NCBI GenBank assembly: GCA_023407575.1
Contig: JAEYLX010000032.1
Location: 434,001-498,000, forward strand
Source: Bacillota bacterium
GTDB lineage: Bacteria > Bacillota > Clostridia > Lachnospirales > Lachnospiraceae
Direction of reading: 5' to 3'
DNA length: 64,000 nucleotides
The translations under genes and the position numbers were made by a program. The notes under the pieces were generated by a model. It saw only the letters and a program-made list of their open reading frames with translations. It did not search any database and was not told the DNA's origin. Below are positions 1 through 9,564 of this stretch, piece by piece (positions within the stretch are counted from its first letter, which is position 1; each line of letters starts with the position of its first letter).

Positions 1-1190
1 TGTAATAATGCTGCTTCAAGTAGTTTGGCATATAGAGGTGTTTTAAGCAATTGCAGAGTATTCGTATCCCCCTTCTGCAAGGAAGATTGAATAAAGCCTA
101 GAACCTCCTTTGTAGAGATAGTTCCCTCCAATAGTTGTTGCTTTTTGGAAGTATCCATTGGCAGTTCTGAAAGAAGGTCTGCGATTTGGGATTGCTCTGA
201 AGGCCCTAGAAGTTCCTTTAGCAAGGGCAGTGTTTTACCCGGATTTATAGGATTACCACCGGGGACTTCGATCAGGGTATTTGTTGAAGCTGCCTCGGAG
301 GGAGCATTATTTATTAAAGATTGATTACCAATGGTGGTTTGATTTTGTGTTGTCGCCGCAGTTTGATCTATATTGCTGGTATCTTCAGGATATAATAGGT
401 TAATTAGGCTCTGATTTGTATTTAGTAAGGTTGCTCTAAGTGCGGAACCTGCTGAACCAGAGGGTTGTAAGGCAAAAGGTTGACTTGTTTCTAAGTTAGT
501 ATTAACAATAGAATTTTCAGCACTCATAGCGGAGGAGGAACTAGGAGTAGTTGCAGTGAACAACTCAGTTATTTTTTTTGCTGTCTGATTTATCTGGTTA
601 GTGAGCTGAGCTGAACCTTTCAGTAACTCATTTATTTGATTTAGATTACTTAAAGTTAAGGGTATGTTATTTTTATGCATAAAAATCAATGTTGCAGGTG
701 ATGACTCTGTACCTGCTTGTGAAAGGCGAATAAAGTTTTGTAAAGTGGTGGTATCAATTGGTAATTGATGCTTCAGCATTTCACTTACTAGTAAGCGATT
801 CCGTTCCGTGTTAGGCAACATTGCAGCATTTAAGGCTTTTATTATCATTGCATCATTAATAGCTAGTGCATTTTCAGGACGAAATGATAAGAGAATTTGA
901 TTTAAACTATTTTCGGATACGAGGAAGCTAGCTTGCTGCCCGATGGATAAAGGAATATTTCCAGTTAACTTTGCAGATATAATCTGATTACCTGGTTCTA
1001 TTTGGATTTTAACTTCCTGATAGCGAAGATCAACAATTTGACCCTTTATAATTTGACCTTCCTTTAAGGGAGGCATGGACTTATCATCATTAATAGAATG
1101 CAGGGCAGCAGATTTTGCCTTAGCGCCTTCTATATTAGAGGATTTTGTCTTACTCTGCTGTGCAGTTCTTAATTTGTTCGAGATATCCAT
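1..1190 (-). CDS. Possible FliK-like flagellar hook-length protein, C-terminus off window
   Basis: The minus strand is open from an ATG at 1190 (MDISNKLRTAQQSK) to the window edge, about 396 codons. A good AGGAGG site lies just upstream (plus-strand cctcctttc). The protein is hydrophilic and rich in Asn, Gln, Ser, Thr and Leu. Near residues 40-100 there is a beta-rich stretch (KEGQIIKGQIVDLRYQEV, then IPLSIGQQASFLV), followed by low-complexity Ser/Thr-rich linkers. This composition fits proteins annotated as flagellar hook-length control (FliK-like) in Lachnospiraceae, but the diagnostic C-terminal domain would lie beyond base 1. The reading frame is certain; the function is a guess. No other flagellar gene is in the window. 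Confidence 0.6.
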   Translation of the reverse strand, partial: MDISNKLRTAQQSKTKSSNIEGAKAKSAALHSINDDKSMPPLKEGQIIKGQIVDLRYQEVKIQIEPGNQIISAKLTGNIPLSIGQQASFLVSENSLNQILLSFRPENALAINDAMIIKALNAAMLPNTERNRLLVSEMLKHQLPIDTTTLQNFIRLSQAGTESSPATLIFMHKNNIPLTLSNLNQINELLKGSAQLTNQINQTAKKITELFTATTPSSSSAMSAENSIVNTNLETSQPFALQPSGSAGSALRATLLNTNQSLINLLYPEDTSNIDQTAATTQNQTTIGNQSLINNAPSEAASTNTLIEVPGGNPINPGKTLPLLKELLGPSEQSQIADLLSELPMDTSKKQQLLEGTISTKEVLGFIQSSLQKGDTNTLQLLKTPLYAKLLEAALL

Positions 1191-1404
1191 AGCATTCGCC
1201 TCCTTTCTGTGTTTGCGTGACTATTTTATTGAATTGCAGTCTAATGTATATATCGGCAAATAAAACTAATTTATTAACCTTAATACAAGGGTGTAAAAAC
1301 TTTAAATTATTAATGAAAAAACGGAGATTACCTTATATAAATAGGTTTATTCCATTAATATTCTAATAAAATAATGTAATTACAAAAAAAGTTAATCAAT
1401 TTAC

Positions 1405-1433
1405 TTGCATTCTAGAATAAACTATTATATAAT
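1405..1433 (+). promoter_or_regulatory. Promoter of gltBD
   Basis: TTGCAT (1405-1410) and TATAAT (1428-1433) are separated by 17 bp, a good housekeeping sigma promoter. Transcription should start near 1440, just before the hairpin at 1447-1500 and about 180 nt ahead of gltB. Confidence 0.75.
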
Positions 1434-1446
1434 CAGTTCAAATAAA

Positions 1447-1500
1447 AACGAAGGCGTTTTTAGACTTTAATTAGGAAGTCTAAAGGCGCTTTTTTTCGTT
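1447..1500 (+). terminator. Leader terminator hairpin ahead of gltB (likely attenuator)
   Basis: GCGTTTTTAGACTT (1454-1467) pairs with AAGTCTAAAGGCGC (1476-1489). This gives a continuous 14-bp stem with two G-T pairs and an 8-nt loop, followed by seven T. An outer AACGAA/TTCGTT pairing can extend it. It begins within about 15 nt of the predicted transcript start and lies upstream of gltB, so it probably acts as a conditional terminator controlling gltBD. An ANTAR-type antiterminator or a nitrogen signal is possible, but this is inference. Confidence 0.65.
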
Positions 1501-1620
1501 ATTTCGAAGGTGAATGAAGTATCAAATTGGCGTTGTCAAATATAGAAGCAAATAAGTTTCCTAAGAGAGCGTCATACTAATTTAAAAATTGTTACTGCTA
1601 AATAAAATAAAGGAAGAGGA

Positions 1621-4600
1621 ATGCATATGAGCGAAAAAAGAAGAGAGGAAATTACACAGGTTCCAGAGGGATTATATGATCCAAGATTTGAACATGATAA
1701 TTGCGGTATTGGTGCAGTAGTACACATGAAAGGTCTTAAAACCCATGAAACTGTTGAGAATGCCTTAAAGATTGTTGAGAATTTAGAGCACCGTGCCGGT
1801 AAAGATGCCCATGGGCAGACTGGTGATGGCGTTGGTATTCTCCTTCAGATATCCCATAAATTCTTTTCGAAAGTAACAAAACCACTGGGATTTGAACTTG
1901 GTGGTGAACGTGATTACGGCGTTGGTATGTTCTTCTTCCCACAAGATGAATTAAGCAGAAACCAAGCTAAGAAAATGTTTGAGATCGTAGTGGAAAAAGA
2001 AGGCTTGAAATTCTTAGGTTGGAGAGAGGTTCCAATTGAACCACAGACCTTGGGAGAAAGAGCAATTGAATGTATGCCACACATTTTGCAGTGCTTCATT
2101 AAGAAGCCTGCGAATGTAGCAAAGGGTGTGGATTTTGACCGCAAGCTTTTCATAGCAAGACGAGTTTTTGAACAAAGTAATGATAATACCTATGTGGTTT
2201 CTTTATCCAGCCGTACCATTGTATATAAAGGTATGTTTTTAGTAAAACAATTACGCCTCTTCTTTGGGGATTTACAGGATGAAGCATATGAGAGTGCCAT
2301 TGCAATTGTACACTCCAGATTCTCTACCAACACCAATCCCAGCTGGCAAAGAGCGCATCCAAACCGTTTAATCGTCCATAATGGTGAAATAAATACAATT
2401 CGCGGTAATGCGGATAAGATGTTAGCAAGAGAGGAGACCATGGAATCTGTGCATCTCAAAGGGGAGCTGCATAAGGTTTTGCCGGTAGTCAATGTTGAAG
2501 GTTCCGACTCGGCAATGCTCGATAATACCTTGGAGTTTTTGGTTATGAGCGGCATGGATCTGCCACTTGCTGTAATGATTACAATTCCAGAACCCTGGAG
2601 TAATGATTCTGCCATCAGCAGAGAGAAAAGTGATTTCTACCAGTATTATGCAACGATGATGGAGCCTTGGGATGGACCTGCGTCTATTCTTTTCTCCGAC
2701 GGTGACATTATGGGAGCAGTACTTGACCGTAACGGCCTGCGACCTTCCCGTTATTATATTACAAATGATGATTATTTGGTGCTTTCTTCAGAGGTTGGTG
2801 TTCTTGACATACCAGCGGATAAGATTGTGAAGAAGGAAAGACTTCGTCCCGGTAAGATGCTTTTAGTGGATACTGTTAAGGGCAAATTAATTGATGATGA
2901 GGATTTAAAGAATAGCTATGCCAATCGTAGACCTTACGGAGAGTGGCTAGATCAAAACCTTGTTATGCTAAAGAGCCTTCACATTCCTAATAAAAAGGTA
3001 ATTGAGTACACAGACGAGGAACTTGCGAGACTTCAAAAGGCGTTTGGATATACCTATGAGGATTATCGAACTACAATTCTTCCTATGGCCAGCAGTGGAC
3101 AGGAAGCAGTTGCAGCTATGGGTGCAGATTCACCAATACCGGTATTATCCTCCAGTAACCCTCCGTTGTTTAACTATTTCAAGCAGTTATTTGCACAGGT
3201 AACCAATCCTCCAATTGATGCAATTCGTGAAGAGATTGTTACAGCAACCTCCGTATATATTGGCGAAGATGGCAATATTCTTGAAGAAAATGCAGAGAAC
3301 TGTAAGGTATTAAAGGTAAACAATCCAATTTTAACAAATACAGATTTATTAAAAATTCGCTACTCTAAAATACCTGGGTTTAAGGTTGAGGTTATTCCTA
3401 TGATTTATTATAAGAATACTTCACTGGAGAAGGCGATTGATCACTTATGTGTGGAAGCAGACCGTTCCTATAAAGAAGGTGCTAATATTCTTATCCTTTC
3501 CGACCGTGGTGTGGATGAGAATCACGTTGCTATTCCTTCCTTACTGGCAGTATCTGCATTGCAGCAGCATCTCGTTCGTACCAGAAAAAGAACAGCCCTT
3601 GCTATGATTGTAGAAAGTGCGGAGCCAAGAGATGTACATCATTTCGCTTGTTTATTAGGTTATGGCGCATGTGCGGTTAACCCTTATCTGGCACAGGAAA
3701 CCATCCGTCAATTAATAGATAATAATATGCTGGATAAAGATTATTATGCAGCAGTAGATGATTATAACAAAGCAGTAATTAAAGGCATTGTAAAGATTGC
3801 TTCCAAAATGGGTATTTCAACCATTCAGTCTTATCAAGGTTCCAAGATTTTTGAAGCAATTGGTATCTGCAAAGAAGTAATTGATAAGTATTTTACTGAA
3901 ACAGTAAGCCGTGTTGGTGGTATTACGTTAAAAGAAATGGAAAAACAGGTAGACACCTTACATTCCAAGGCTTTTGATCCACTGGGCTTAGATTTGGATC
4001 TTACACTGGATAGCAATGGTTCTCATAAACTGCGCAGCGGTAAAGAGGAGCATTTGTATAATCCACAAACCATACATTTGCTACAGCAGTCCACCAGAAC
4101 AGGTAATTATGAGCTGTTTAAGGAATACTCCAAACAGTTGACCAAAGAACAGGAAAGAGTTCATTTAAGAGGACTTCTGGAGATGAGCTATCCGGAAGAG
4201 GGTATCTCTGTGGAGGAAGTTGAGAGTGTAGACTCTATCGTTAAGCGTTTTAAAACAGGAGCGATGTCCTATGGTTCTATCTCTAAAGAAGCTCATGAGG
4301 CTCTTGCCATTGCCATGAACCGTCTGGGTGGTAAGTCCAACAGCGGTGAGGGTGGTGAATCACTGGAACGTCTTAAGTTAGGCGAGGATGGACTGAATAA
4401 ATGCTCTGCAATTAAACAGGTAGCTTCCGGACGTTTTGGTGTTACAAGTGAATATTTAGTAAGCGCAAGAGAAATTCAAATAAAGATGGCACAGGGTGCA
4501 AAACCCGGTGAAGGTGGTCAGCTACCAGCAGAAAAGGTATATCCTTGGATTGCAAAGACCAGACATTCAACACCAGGTGTTGGATTAATTTCTCCACCAC

Positions 4601-6183
4601 CACATCATGATATTTATTCCATCGAAGATTTAGCACAATTAATCTTTGACCTTAAGAATGCAAATAAAAACGCAAGAATTTCAGTTAAGCTAGTATCAGA
4701 AGCAGGTGTTGGTACCATTGCTGCCGGTGTTGCAAAAGCTGGTGCAGGAGTTATCCTGATTTCCGGTTATGATGGTGGTACAGGTGCAGCTCCAAGAACC
4801 TCTATTTATAACGCAGGTCTCCCTTGGGAATTAGGCCTTGCAGAGACACATCAAACGCTGATAATGAACGGACTTCGTAATAAAGTAGTAATTGAGACAG
4901 ACGGTAAGCTGATGACTGGTCGTGACGTTGTAATTGCAGCATTACTTGGTGCTGAAGAATTTGGTTTTGCAACGGCTCCACTTGTAACGCTTGGCTGTGT
5001 CATGATGAGAGTGTGTAATTTGGATACCTGTCCTGTGGGCGTAGCAACACAGAACCCTGAACTTCGTAAAAAGTTTGCAGGTAAGCCAGAATACGTTGAA
5101 AACTTCATGCGCTTTGTGGCACAGGAATTACGTGAATACATGGCTCTGCTTGGCATTCGCAATGTGGATGACTTAATCGGCCGTACAGATTTATTAAAAG
5201 TTAAGGCATCAGCAAAGGATGACCCAAGAGCAAGCTTAGTAGATTTAAGTAAGGTATTGAATAATCCATTTATAGAAAAAGGTGAAGGCGTACATTTCGA
5301 CGCGGAAATGATCTATGACTTTGAGCTGGAGAAATCCATTGATGAGAAGGTTCTCCTTAAGAAATTCAAGTTAGGCGAAAAGCATGGTCAGAAAGTGAAG
5401 CTTCCAATCTCCAATACGGATCGTACCTTTGGAACCATTCTTGGTTCAGAGCTTACCAGAAAGTTTGGAACCGGTCTCAAGGATGACAGTTATGTGATTG
5501 AGGCAACAGGAAGCGGTGGACAGAGCTTTGGTGCATTTATTCCTAAGGGTCTTACCATTGCACTGGAAGGTGATAGTAATGATTACTTCGGTAAAGGCCT
5601 CTCAGGTGGTAAATTAATCGCATTTCCTCCGAAGTCCAGTACCTTCAAAGCAGATGAAAATATTATCATAGGTAACGTAGCCTTATATGGTGCCACCAGT
5701 GGTAAAGCATTTATCAACGGTGTGGCAGGAGAACGTTTCTGTGTGCGTAATTCAGGTGCGTTGGCAGTTGTTGAAGGTGTTGGCGATCATGGTTGTGAAT
5801 ATATGACCGGTGGTAGAGTCGTAGTTCTTGGTAAGACTGGAAAGAACTTTGCAGCTGGTATGAGCGGTGGTATTGCTTATGTTTTGGATGAGCAAAGTGA
5901 CCTTTATAAGAAACTGAATAAAGGTATGATTGCCTTTGAAGCAGTGACAGAGAAATATGATGTGATTGAGCTGAAAGAGATGATTACCGAACATGTAAAA
6001 AACACAAACTCTGCAAAAGGTAAGTTGATTCTGGAGAATTTCGCAGATTACCTACCAAAGTTTAAAAAGATTATACCTCATGACTATAGACGTATGCTGC
6101 TTACCATTGTACAGATGGAAGAAAAGGGACTTAGCAGTGAACAGGCACAGATTGAAGCGTTCTTTGCGAATACGCGTGGTTAA
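1621..6183 (+). CDS. gltB: Glutamate synthase large subunit
   Basis: Glutamine:2-oxoglutarate amidotransferase, large chain, 1520 residues, normal for the bacterial alpha subunit. It makes glutamate from glutamine and 2-oxoglutarate in the cytoplasm. The class II amidotransferase nucleophile is Cys28 in HDNCGIG, exposed after removal of a short propeptide. The central and FMN synthase domains follow (KPGEGGQLPAEKV, GYDGGTGAAPRTS). The 3Fe-4S ligands are C1126, C1132 and C1137 in GCVMMRVCNLDTC, and a GXGXG beta-helix domain forms the C-terminus. Two starts fit the AAGGAAGAGGA site: ATG 1621 and ATG 1627. gltD follows 134 nt later, so the pair forms an operon under the 1405 promoter and leader hairpin. 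Confidence 0.97.
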   Translation: MHMSEKRREEITQVPEGLYDPRFEHDNCGIGAVVHMKGLKTHETVENALKIVENLEHRAGKDAHGQTGDGVGILLQISHKFFSKVTKPLGFELGGERDYGVGMFFFPQDELSRNQAKKMFEIVVEKEGLKFLGWREVPIEPQTLGERAIECMPHILQCFIKKPANVAKGVDFDRKLFIARRVFEQSNDNTYVVSLSSRTIVYKGMFLVKQLRLFFGDLQDEAYESAIAIVHSRFSTNTNPSWQRAHPNRLIVHNGEINTIRGNADKMLAREETMESVHLKGELHKVLPVVNVEGSDSAMLDNTLEFLVMSGMDLPLAVMITIPEPWSNDSAISREKSDFYQYYATMMEPWDGPASILFSDGDIMGAVLDRNGLRPSRYYITNDDYLVLSSEVGVLDIPADKIVKKERLRPGKMLLVDTVKGKLIDDEDLKNSYANRRPYGEWLDQNLVMLKSLHIPNKKVIEYTDEELARLQKAFGYTYEDYRTTILPMASSGQEAVAAMGADSPIPVLSSSNPPLFNYFKQLFAQVTNPPIDAIREEIVTATSVYIGEDGNILEENAENCKVLKVNNPILTNTDLLKIRYSKIPGFKVEVIPMIYYKNTSLEKAIDHLCVEADRSYKEGANILILSDRGVDENHVAIPSLLAVSALQQHLVRTRKRTALAMIVESAEPRDVHHFACLLGYGACAVNPYLAQETIRQLIDNNMLDKDYYAAVDDYNKAVIKGIVKIASKMGISTIQSYQGSKIFEAIGICKEVIDKYFTETVSRVGGITLKEMEKQVDTLHSKAFDPLGLDLDLTLDSNGSHKLRSGKEEHLYNPQTIHLLQQSTRTGNYELFKEYSKQLTKEQERVHLRGLLEMSYPEEGISVEEVESVDSIVKRFKTGAMSYGSISKEAHEALAIAMNRLGGKSNSGEGGESLERLKLGEDGLNKCSAIKQVASGRFGVTSEYLVSAREIQIKMAQGAKPGEGGQLPAEKVYPWIAKTRHSTPGVGLISPPPHHDIYSIEDLAQLIFDLKNANKNARISVKLVSEAGVGTIAAGVAKAGAGVILISGYDGGTGAAPRTSIYNAGLPWELGLAETHQTLIMNGLRNKVVIETDGKLMTGRDVVIAALLGAEEFGFATAPLVTLGCVMMRVCNLDTCPVGVATQNPELRKKFAGKPEYVENFMRFVAQELREYMALLGIRNVDDLIGRTDLLKVKASAKDDPRASLVDLSKVLNNPFIEKGEGVHFDAEMIYDFELEKSIDEKVLLKKFKLGEKHGQKVKLPISNTDRTFGTILGSELTRKFGTGLKDDSYVIEATGSGGQSFGAFIPKGLTIALEGDSNDYFGKGLSGGKLIAFPPKSSTFKADENIIIGNVALYGATSGKAFINGVAGERFCVRNSGALAVVEGVGDHGCEYMTGGRVVVLGKTGKNFAAGMSGGIAYVLDEQSDLYKKLNKGMIAFEAVTEKYDVIELKEMITEHVKNTNSAKGKLILENFADYLPKFKKIIPHDYRRMLLTIVQMEEKGLSSEQAQIEAFFANTRG

Positions 6184-6239
6184 TTTTCAATTTGCATAGG
6201 AAGCAAAAACGTAGTCTTGGTAAATTATTAAAGAGGTTA

Positions 6240-6291
6240 GAGTGAAAGTAATACACTTTCACTCGGAAAGATCCCACTGGAGGGTTCTTTC
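6240..6291 (+). repeat. Two-hairpin intergenic element, copy A
   Basis: GAGTGAAAGT pairs with ACTTTCACTC across a 5-nt loop, followed at once by a second stem GAAAGA...TCTTTC with an inner CCC/GGG. A related element lies at 30181-30231 and shares CACTTTCACTCGGAAAGA. The apical pairs of the second stem differ but remain paired (CCC/GGG here, CCG/CGG there), which suggests selection on RNA structure. It sits between gltB and the gltD ribosome site. Confidence 0.6.
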
Positions 6292-6317
6292 ATAATTTTG
6301 CAATGGAGGTAAGTAGT

Positions 6318-7817
6318 ATGGGAAAACCAACAGGATTTATGGAATATGTTAGAACAGAAACCGCTGCAGAAGCACCATTAGATAGAATCAAGCATTTTGA
6401 TGAATTCCATCAGCCACTTTCTATGGAAGATAGAAAATGTCAGGGTGGAAGATGTATGGAATGTGGTGTTCCCTTCTGTCAGTCAGGTATGATTATCGGT
6501 GGTATGGCTTCGGGTTGTCCGCTGAAGAATTTAATACCCGAATGGAATGATTCCTTATATAGAGGAAATATGAAGCAAGCCTTAGCAAGGCTTATGAAAA
6601 CAAATAATTTTCCGGAGTTTACCGGGCGTGTATGCCCGGCTCCCTGTGAAGCAGCCTGTACTTGTGGCTTAAATGGAGATCCGGTGACCATTAAAGATAA
6701 TGAATATGCAATAGCTGAATATGGCTATGAGGCTGGTTATATTACAGCCAATCCTCCGTCACTTCGCACAGGCAAGACGGTTGCTGTTATTGGTTCAGGA
6801 CCGGCAGGACTGGCAGCAGCAGACCAGTTAAATAAAAGAGGTCATAGTGTAACTGTATTCGAACGTTCAGATCGTGTTGGCGGTCTGATGATGTATGGCA
6901 TACCGAACATGAAGTTAGAAAAGCATGTGATAGAACGCCGTGTTGATATTATGAAGCAGGAAGGTGTAGCCTTTGTAACATCTGCAAATGTAGGTGAAAA
7001 TTACAAGGCAGAGGATATATTACAAGAGTACGACAGTGTAATTCTTGCTTGTGGAGCTTCGAATCCAAGAGATATTAAAGCACCAGGCAGAGAAGCGAAA
7101 GGTATCTACTTTGCAGTGGATTTCCTGAAGTCTGCTACAAAGGATTTACTAGATGCAGGAACGACTACTGTTGCTCATATGGATTCATTTACACTAAGTG
7201 CAAAGGATAAGAAGGTATTGGTTATTGGTGGTGGTGATACCGGTAACGACTGTGTCGGTACCTCCATTCGTCAGGGTGCAGCTTCGGTACTACAGCTTGA
7301 AATGATGCCAAAAGCTCCGGATAAGAGAGCAGAGAACAATCCTTGGCCGGAATGGCCAAAAATCTGCAAGACCGATTATGGTCAGCAGGAAGCGGCAGCA
7401 GTGTTTGGCAATGACCCAAGACTTTATCAATCAACAGTGAAAGAATTTATCGCAGATGAGAACGGTAATCTTTGCAAGGTTATTATTGTTCGTCTGGAGA
7501 GCAAGTTTGATGAAGCTACCAAACGTATGAATATGGTAGAGGTTGCTGGAAGTGAGCAGGAGCTTGAGATTGATCTTGTACTGATTGCGGCAGGTTTTCT
7601 TGGTACCCAGGCCTATATTGCAGAGGCGTTTGGCTTAGACCTTGATGGCAGAACGAATGTTAAGACGGAAGTTGATAGATACCAGACTAATGTAGATAAG
7701 GTGTTTACCGCAGGTGATATGCGTCGTGGACAGTCGTTAGTTGTATGGGCTATTTGGGAAGGTCGACAGGTGGCGAAGGCTGTGGATGCTAGTTTGATGG
7801 GGTATAGTAATTTGTAA
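6318..7817 (+). CDS. gltD: Glutamate synthase small subunit
   Basis: NADPH-dependent beta subunit of glutamate synthase, which passes electrons to GltB. The N-terminal Fe-S Cys cluster is visible (CQGGRCMECGVPFC, then CPAPCEAACTCG), with two Rossmann nucleotide sites (IGSGPAGLAAA for FAD, VIGGGDTGNDC for NADPH) and a C-terminal AGDMRRGQSLVVWAI motif. I place the start at ATG 6318 (MGKPTGFMEY), because the upstream in-frame ATG at 6303 overlaps the GGAGG ribosome site. That gives 499 residues, typical for the family. It is co-transcribed with gltB through the hairpin element at 6240. Confidence 0.96.
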   Translation: MGKPTGFMEYVRTETAAEAPLDRIKHFDEFHQPLSMEDRKCQGGRCMECGVPFCQSGMIIGGMASGCPLKNLIPEWNDSLYRGNMKQALARLMKTNNFPEFTGRVCPAPCEAACTCGLNGDPVTIKDNEYAIAEYGYEAGYITANPPSLRTGKTVAVIGSGPAGLAAADQLNKRGHSVTVFERSDRVGGLMMYGIPNMKLEKHVIERRVDIMKQEGVAFVTSANVGENYKAEDILQEYDSVILACGASNPRDIKAPGREAKGIYFAVDFLKSATKDLLDAGTTTVAHMDSFTLSAKDKKVLVIGGGDTGNDCVGTSIRQGAASVLQLEMMPKAPDKRAENNPWPEWPKICKTDYGQQEAAAVFGNDPRLYQSTVKEFIADENGNLCKVIIVRLESKFDEATKRMNMVEVAGSEQELEIDLVLIAAGFLGTQAYIAEAFGLDLDGRTNVKTEVDRYQTNVDKVFTAGDMRRGQSLVVWAIWEGRQVAKAVDASLMGYSNL

Positions 7818-8082
7818 GAGATTGATGGTCGCATAGGCAATGGTAGGTTCTATGAGTGATGAAGCCAGAAATATGGTTGAATAAAGAATTTAGTTTGGTC
7901 TTTTTAATGCTAACATTAATTGATAGGTTTAGCTGAATTAATCGAGCGTTATTAAAAAGGTATATGGCTAGGGTTATAATAATTAAAAATCCTACAGCCC
8001 AATTTTTATACGGATTGTTGGATTTATTGTATAGAAGATAATGTAAGCCACCAGCTACGATTGAGTTTGAATAGATAGAAGA
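7818..8082. other. Non-coding gap after gltD
   Basis: No convincing gene is seen. A minus-strand frame crosses this gap, but it overlaps the end of gltD and the terminator at 8083 and has no ribosome site. The sequence is A+T-rich and marks the junction between core genes and the accessory region. Confidence 0.4.
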
Positions 8083-8106
8083 AACGCTACAACCCAGTAA
8101 AATCAA
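8063..8106 (+). repeat. Island-flanking direct repeat, left copy
   Basis: These 44 bp beginning GAGTTTGA match 21378-21421 in 36 of 44 positions in the same orientation, sharing AGTAAAATCAA and TACAACC. The copies bracket the 8.1-21.4 kb accessory region. The left copy overlaps the terminator stem at 8083. A shorter GAGTTTGAGTG also occurs near 14594. This could be an attachment-site duplication or a spread terminator element. Confidence 0.5.
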
Positions 8107-8122
8107 TGGTTGTAGCGTTTTT
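8083..8122. terminator. Bidirectional terminator between gltD and island
   Basis: AACGCTACAACC (8083-8094) pairs perfectly with GGTTGTAGCGTT (8108-8119), followed by a T-rich tail. It can stop gltBD transcription from the left and possibly the convergent minus-strand operon from the right. Confidence 0.75.
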
Positions 8123-8132
8123 ACTTTTACTG

Positions 8133-8150
8133 TGATTCTAGTTTGATTCT
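8133..8150 (+). repeat. Short direct repeat, left copy
   Basis: TGATTCTAGTTTGATTCT matches 14476-14493 at 17 of 18 positions in direct orientation. The two copies enclose the protease/XRE and AAA/HEPN modules, as the ends of an inserted segment might. Confidence 0.4.
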
Positions 8151-8165
8151 AAAAAATGTTTTTAC

Positions 8166-9554
8166 CTATGTTTGATATATGCAATTTGTAATTAAGTTTA
8201 ATTCTTGTTCTTCAAGTGAACAAGTTAATAGAGTAGTAGATTCTTTAACAACACCAAAATAAAAATCATTAGTGCAATCTCTAATAAAATTTGCGTCATC
8301 AGAAACAGGAATAAACAATAATCCATTTTGATATAGTTTTAAGCATATTATATCGAAATTATTAAATTCGAAAATTTTATAGTATTTATCTTTACACATA
8401 TTTTCGATAGTTAATTTTGCTGTGGCATATGGACGATCACAGTAGACGTAATACTTACGCTTACTATAATTTAATAATCTAACCAGTTGAGGGTTGTTTT
8501 CGATAGCTTTATATGAAACTACTATTGGATAAGAGGTTGATTTTAAAATCTTTTGGAATTTAGATTTACTTATATAATCTCCAAAAATGTTTTTTGTAGG
8601 ATGTGAAAAATATAAAATCATAATATTTCCACTTTTAACATAATAGGGAACTTTAATATGAATCTTATTTTTTATAGTATATAAAAAGTCATCAAATGTT
8701 CCCCCAACAAAACAGATGGATGGGGGGAGTTTAATAGTAGTCCATTCATATGACGTAAAGGTTGTAGGAATAGTATATTCATCAATTTGCTCTAAGTCTA
8801 TGTATTTAGGGTGAATAGTTGATAAATAATTATTTATTTCCTGAAAATGGGTAGAACTTTGACAAATTTGCAATATATAAGATGTTAAATTGTTAACTAA
8901 AGATGCTCTTGAATCAATATCGGATGCACTCCAATCAGTTTCTATTGAATGTAGATAGTTTGTTAATGCATTATGATCTTTTAAAGCATCTTGCAACTCT
9001 ACTAATTTTTTTTCGAATAAGTTGTCTGGTGTTTCTTTTTCAATAAAATAAGATTTTATTGTATTTTTACTCCATGTAGAGACGGGAATGTTTTCTATTT
9101 GGTTATTCATAGCATACAATGCAGTACGGTATATAAAGAATGCAAGTTCTTCAACTGAATATTTTGTTTGTTGGAAAATAGGTATCATTTTCTTTAAATA
9201 TTCATAAGTTAATGGATTCTTAAATTTTTCAGACATGATTCTTTTGAAAAATAACGCTTCATCTTTGCTATATTTATAAATGTATAAATTTTCCCATAAT
9301 TCAGATAATCCTTCTTGAACATTTAAGCAATATGTATGAATTGTTTCAGGAATATAATAAAATGAATTGTCAATTAATTTTGAAATATGGTTAAAGTAGT
9401 ATTCAAATCCCCCCCAACGTGTTTGCAAAGTAAGCAGCATATGTATAGATTCATGCAATTTGGTTCTAGTGCTACTTTCGTCCGTGGAATTAGCAAGAAT
9501 ATTAAAAAGAGTATAATTGTCATTATCATATTTTCCAAGAATTTCGTTATCCAT
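8166..9554 (-). CDS. Putative gluzincin-type metalloprotease, unknown role
   Basis: I do not recognise the 462-residue protein as a named family. It has a clear zinc-protease signature: HESIH at residues 34-38 fits HExxH, and VQEGLSELWE around residue 81 resembles the EGLAE third-ligand helix of gluzincins. The rest is A+T-rich, aromatic and without evident signal peptide, so it is probably cytoplasmic. An AAGGGGTG site precedes ATG 9554. It is last in a minus-strand operon after a 197-residue protein (10-nt gap) and an XRE regulator. A stress- or phage-triggered protease is plausible but inferred. The family could instead have lost catalysis. Confidence 0.8.
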   Translation of the reverse strand: MDNEILGKYDNDNYTLFNILANSTDESSTRTKLHESIHMLLTLQTRWGGFEYYFNHISKLIDNSFYYIPETIHTYCLNVQEGLSELWENLYIYKYSKDEALFFKRIMSEKFKNPLTYEYLKKMIPIFQQTKYSVEELAFFIYRTALYAMNNQIENIPVSTWSKNTIKSYFIEKETPDNLFEKKLVELQDALKDHNALTNYLHSIETDWSASDIDSRASLVNNLTSYILQICQSSTHFQEINNYLSTIHPKYIDLEQIDEYTIPTTFTSYEWTTIKLPPSICFVGGTFDDFLYTIKNKIHIKVPYYVKSGNIMILYFSHPTKNIFGDYISKSKFQKILKSTSYPIVVSYKAIENNPQLVRLLNYSKRKYYVYCDRPYATAKLTIENMCKDKYYKIFEFNNFDIICLKLYQNGLLFIPVSDDANFIRDCTNDFYFGVVKESTTLLTCSLEEQELNLITNCIYQT

Positions 9555-9564
9555 TATTCACCCC

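Noticed and set aside
6240..6291. Guanidine-II or ANTAR riboswitch-type double hairpin
   Set aside because: Loop sequences lack ACGR and are not consistently A1/G4 hexaloops in both copies, so I leave the element unnamed.
7789..8106. Minus-strand 105-codon frame after gltD
   Set aside because: It overlaps the end of gltD and the terminator, starts within the hairpin without a ribosome site, and its composition looks random.
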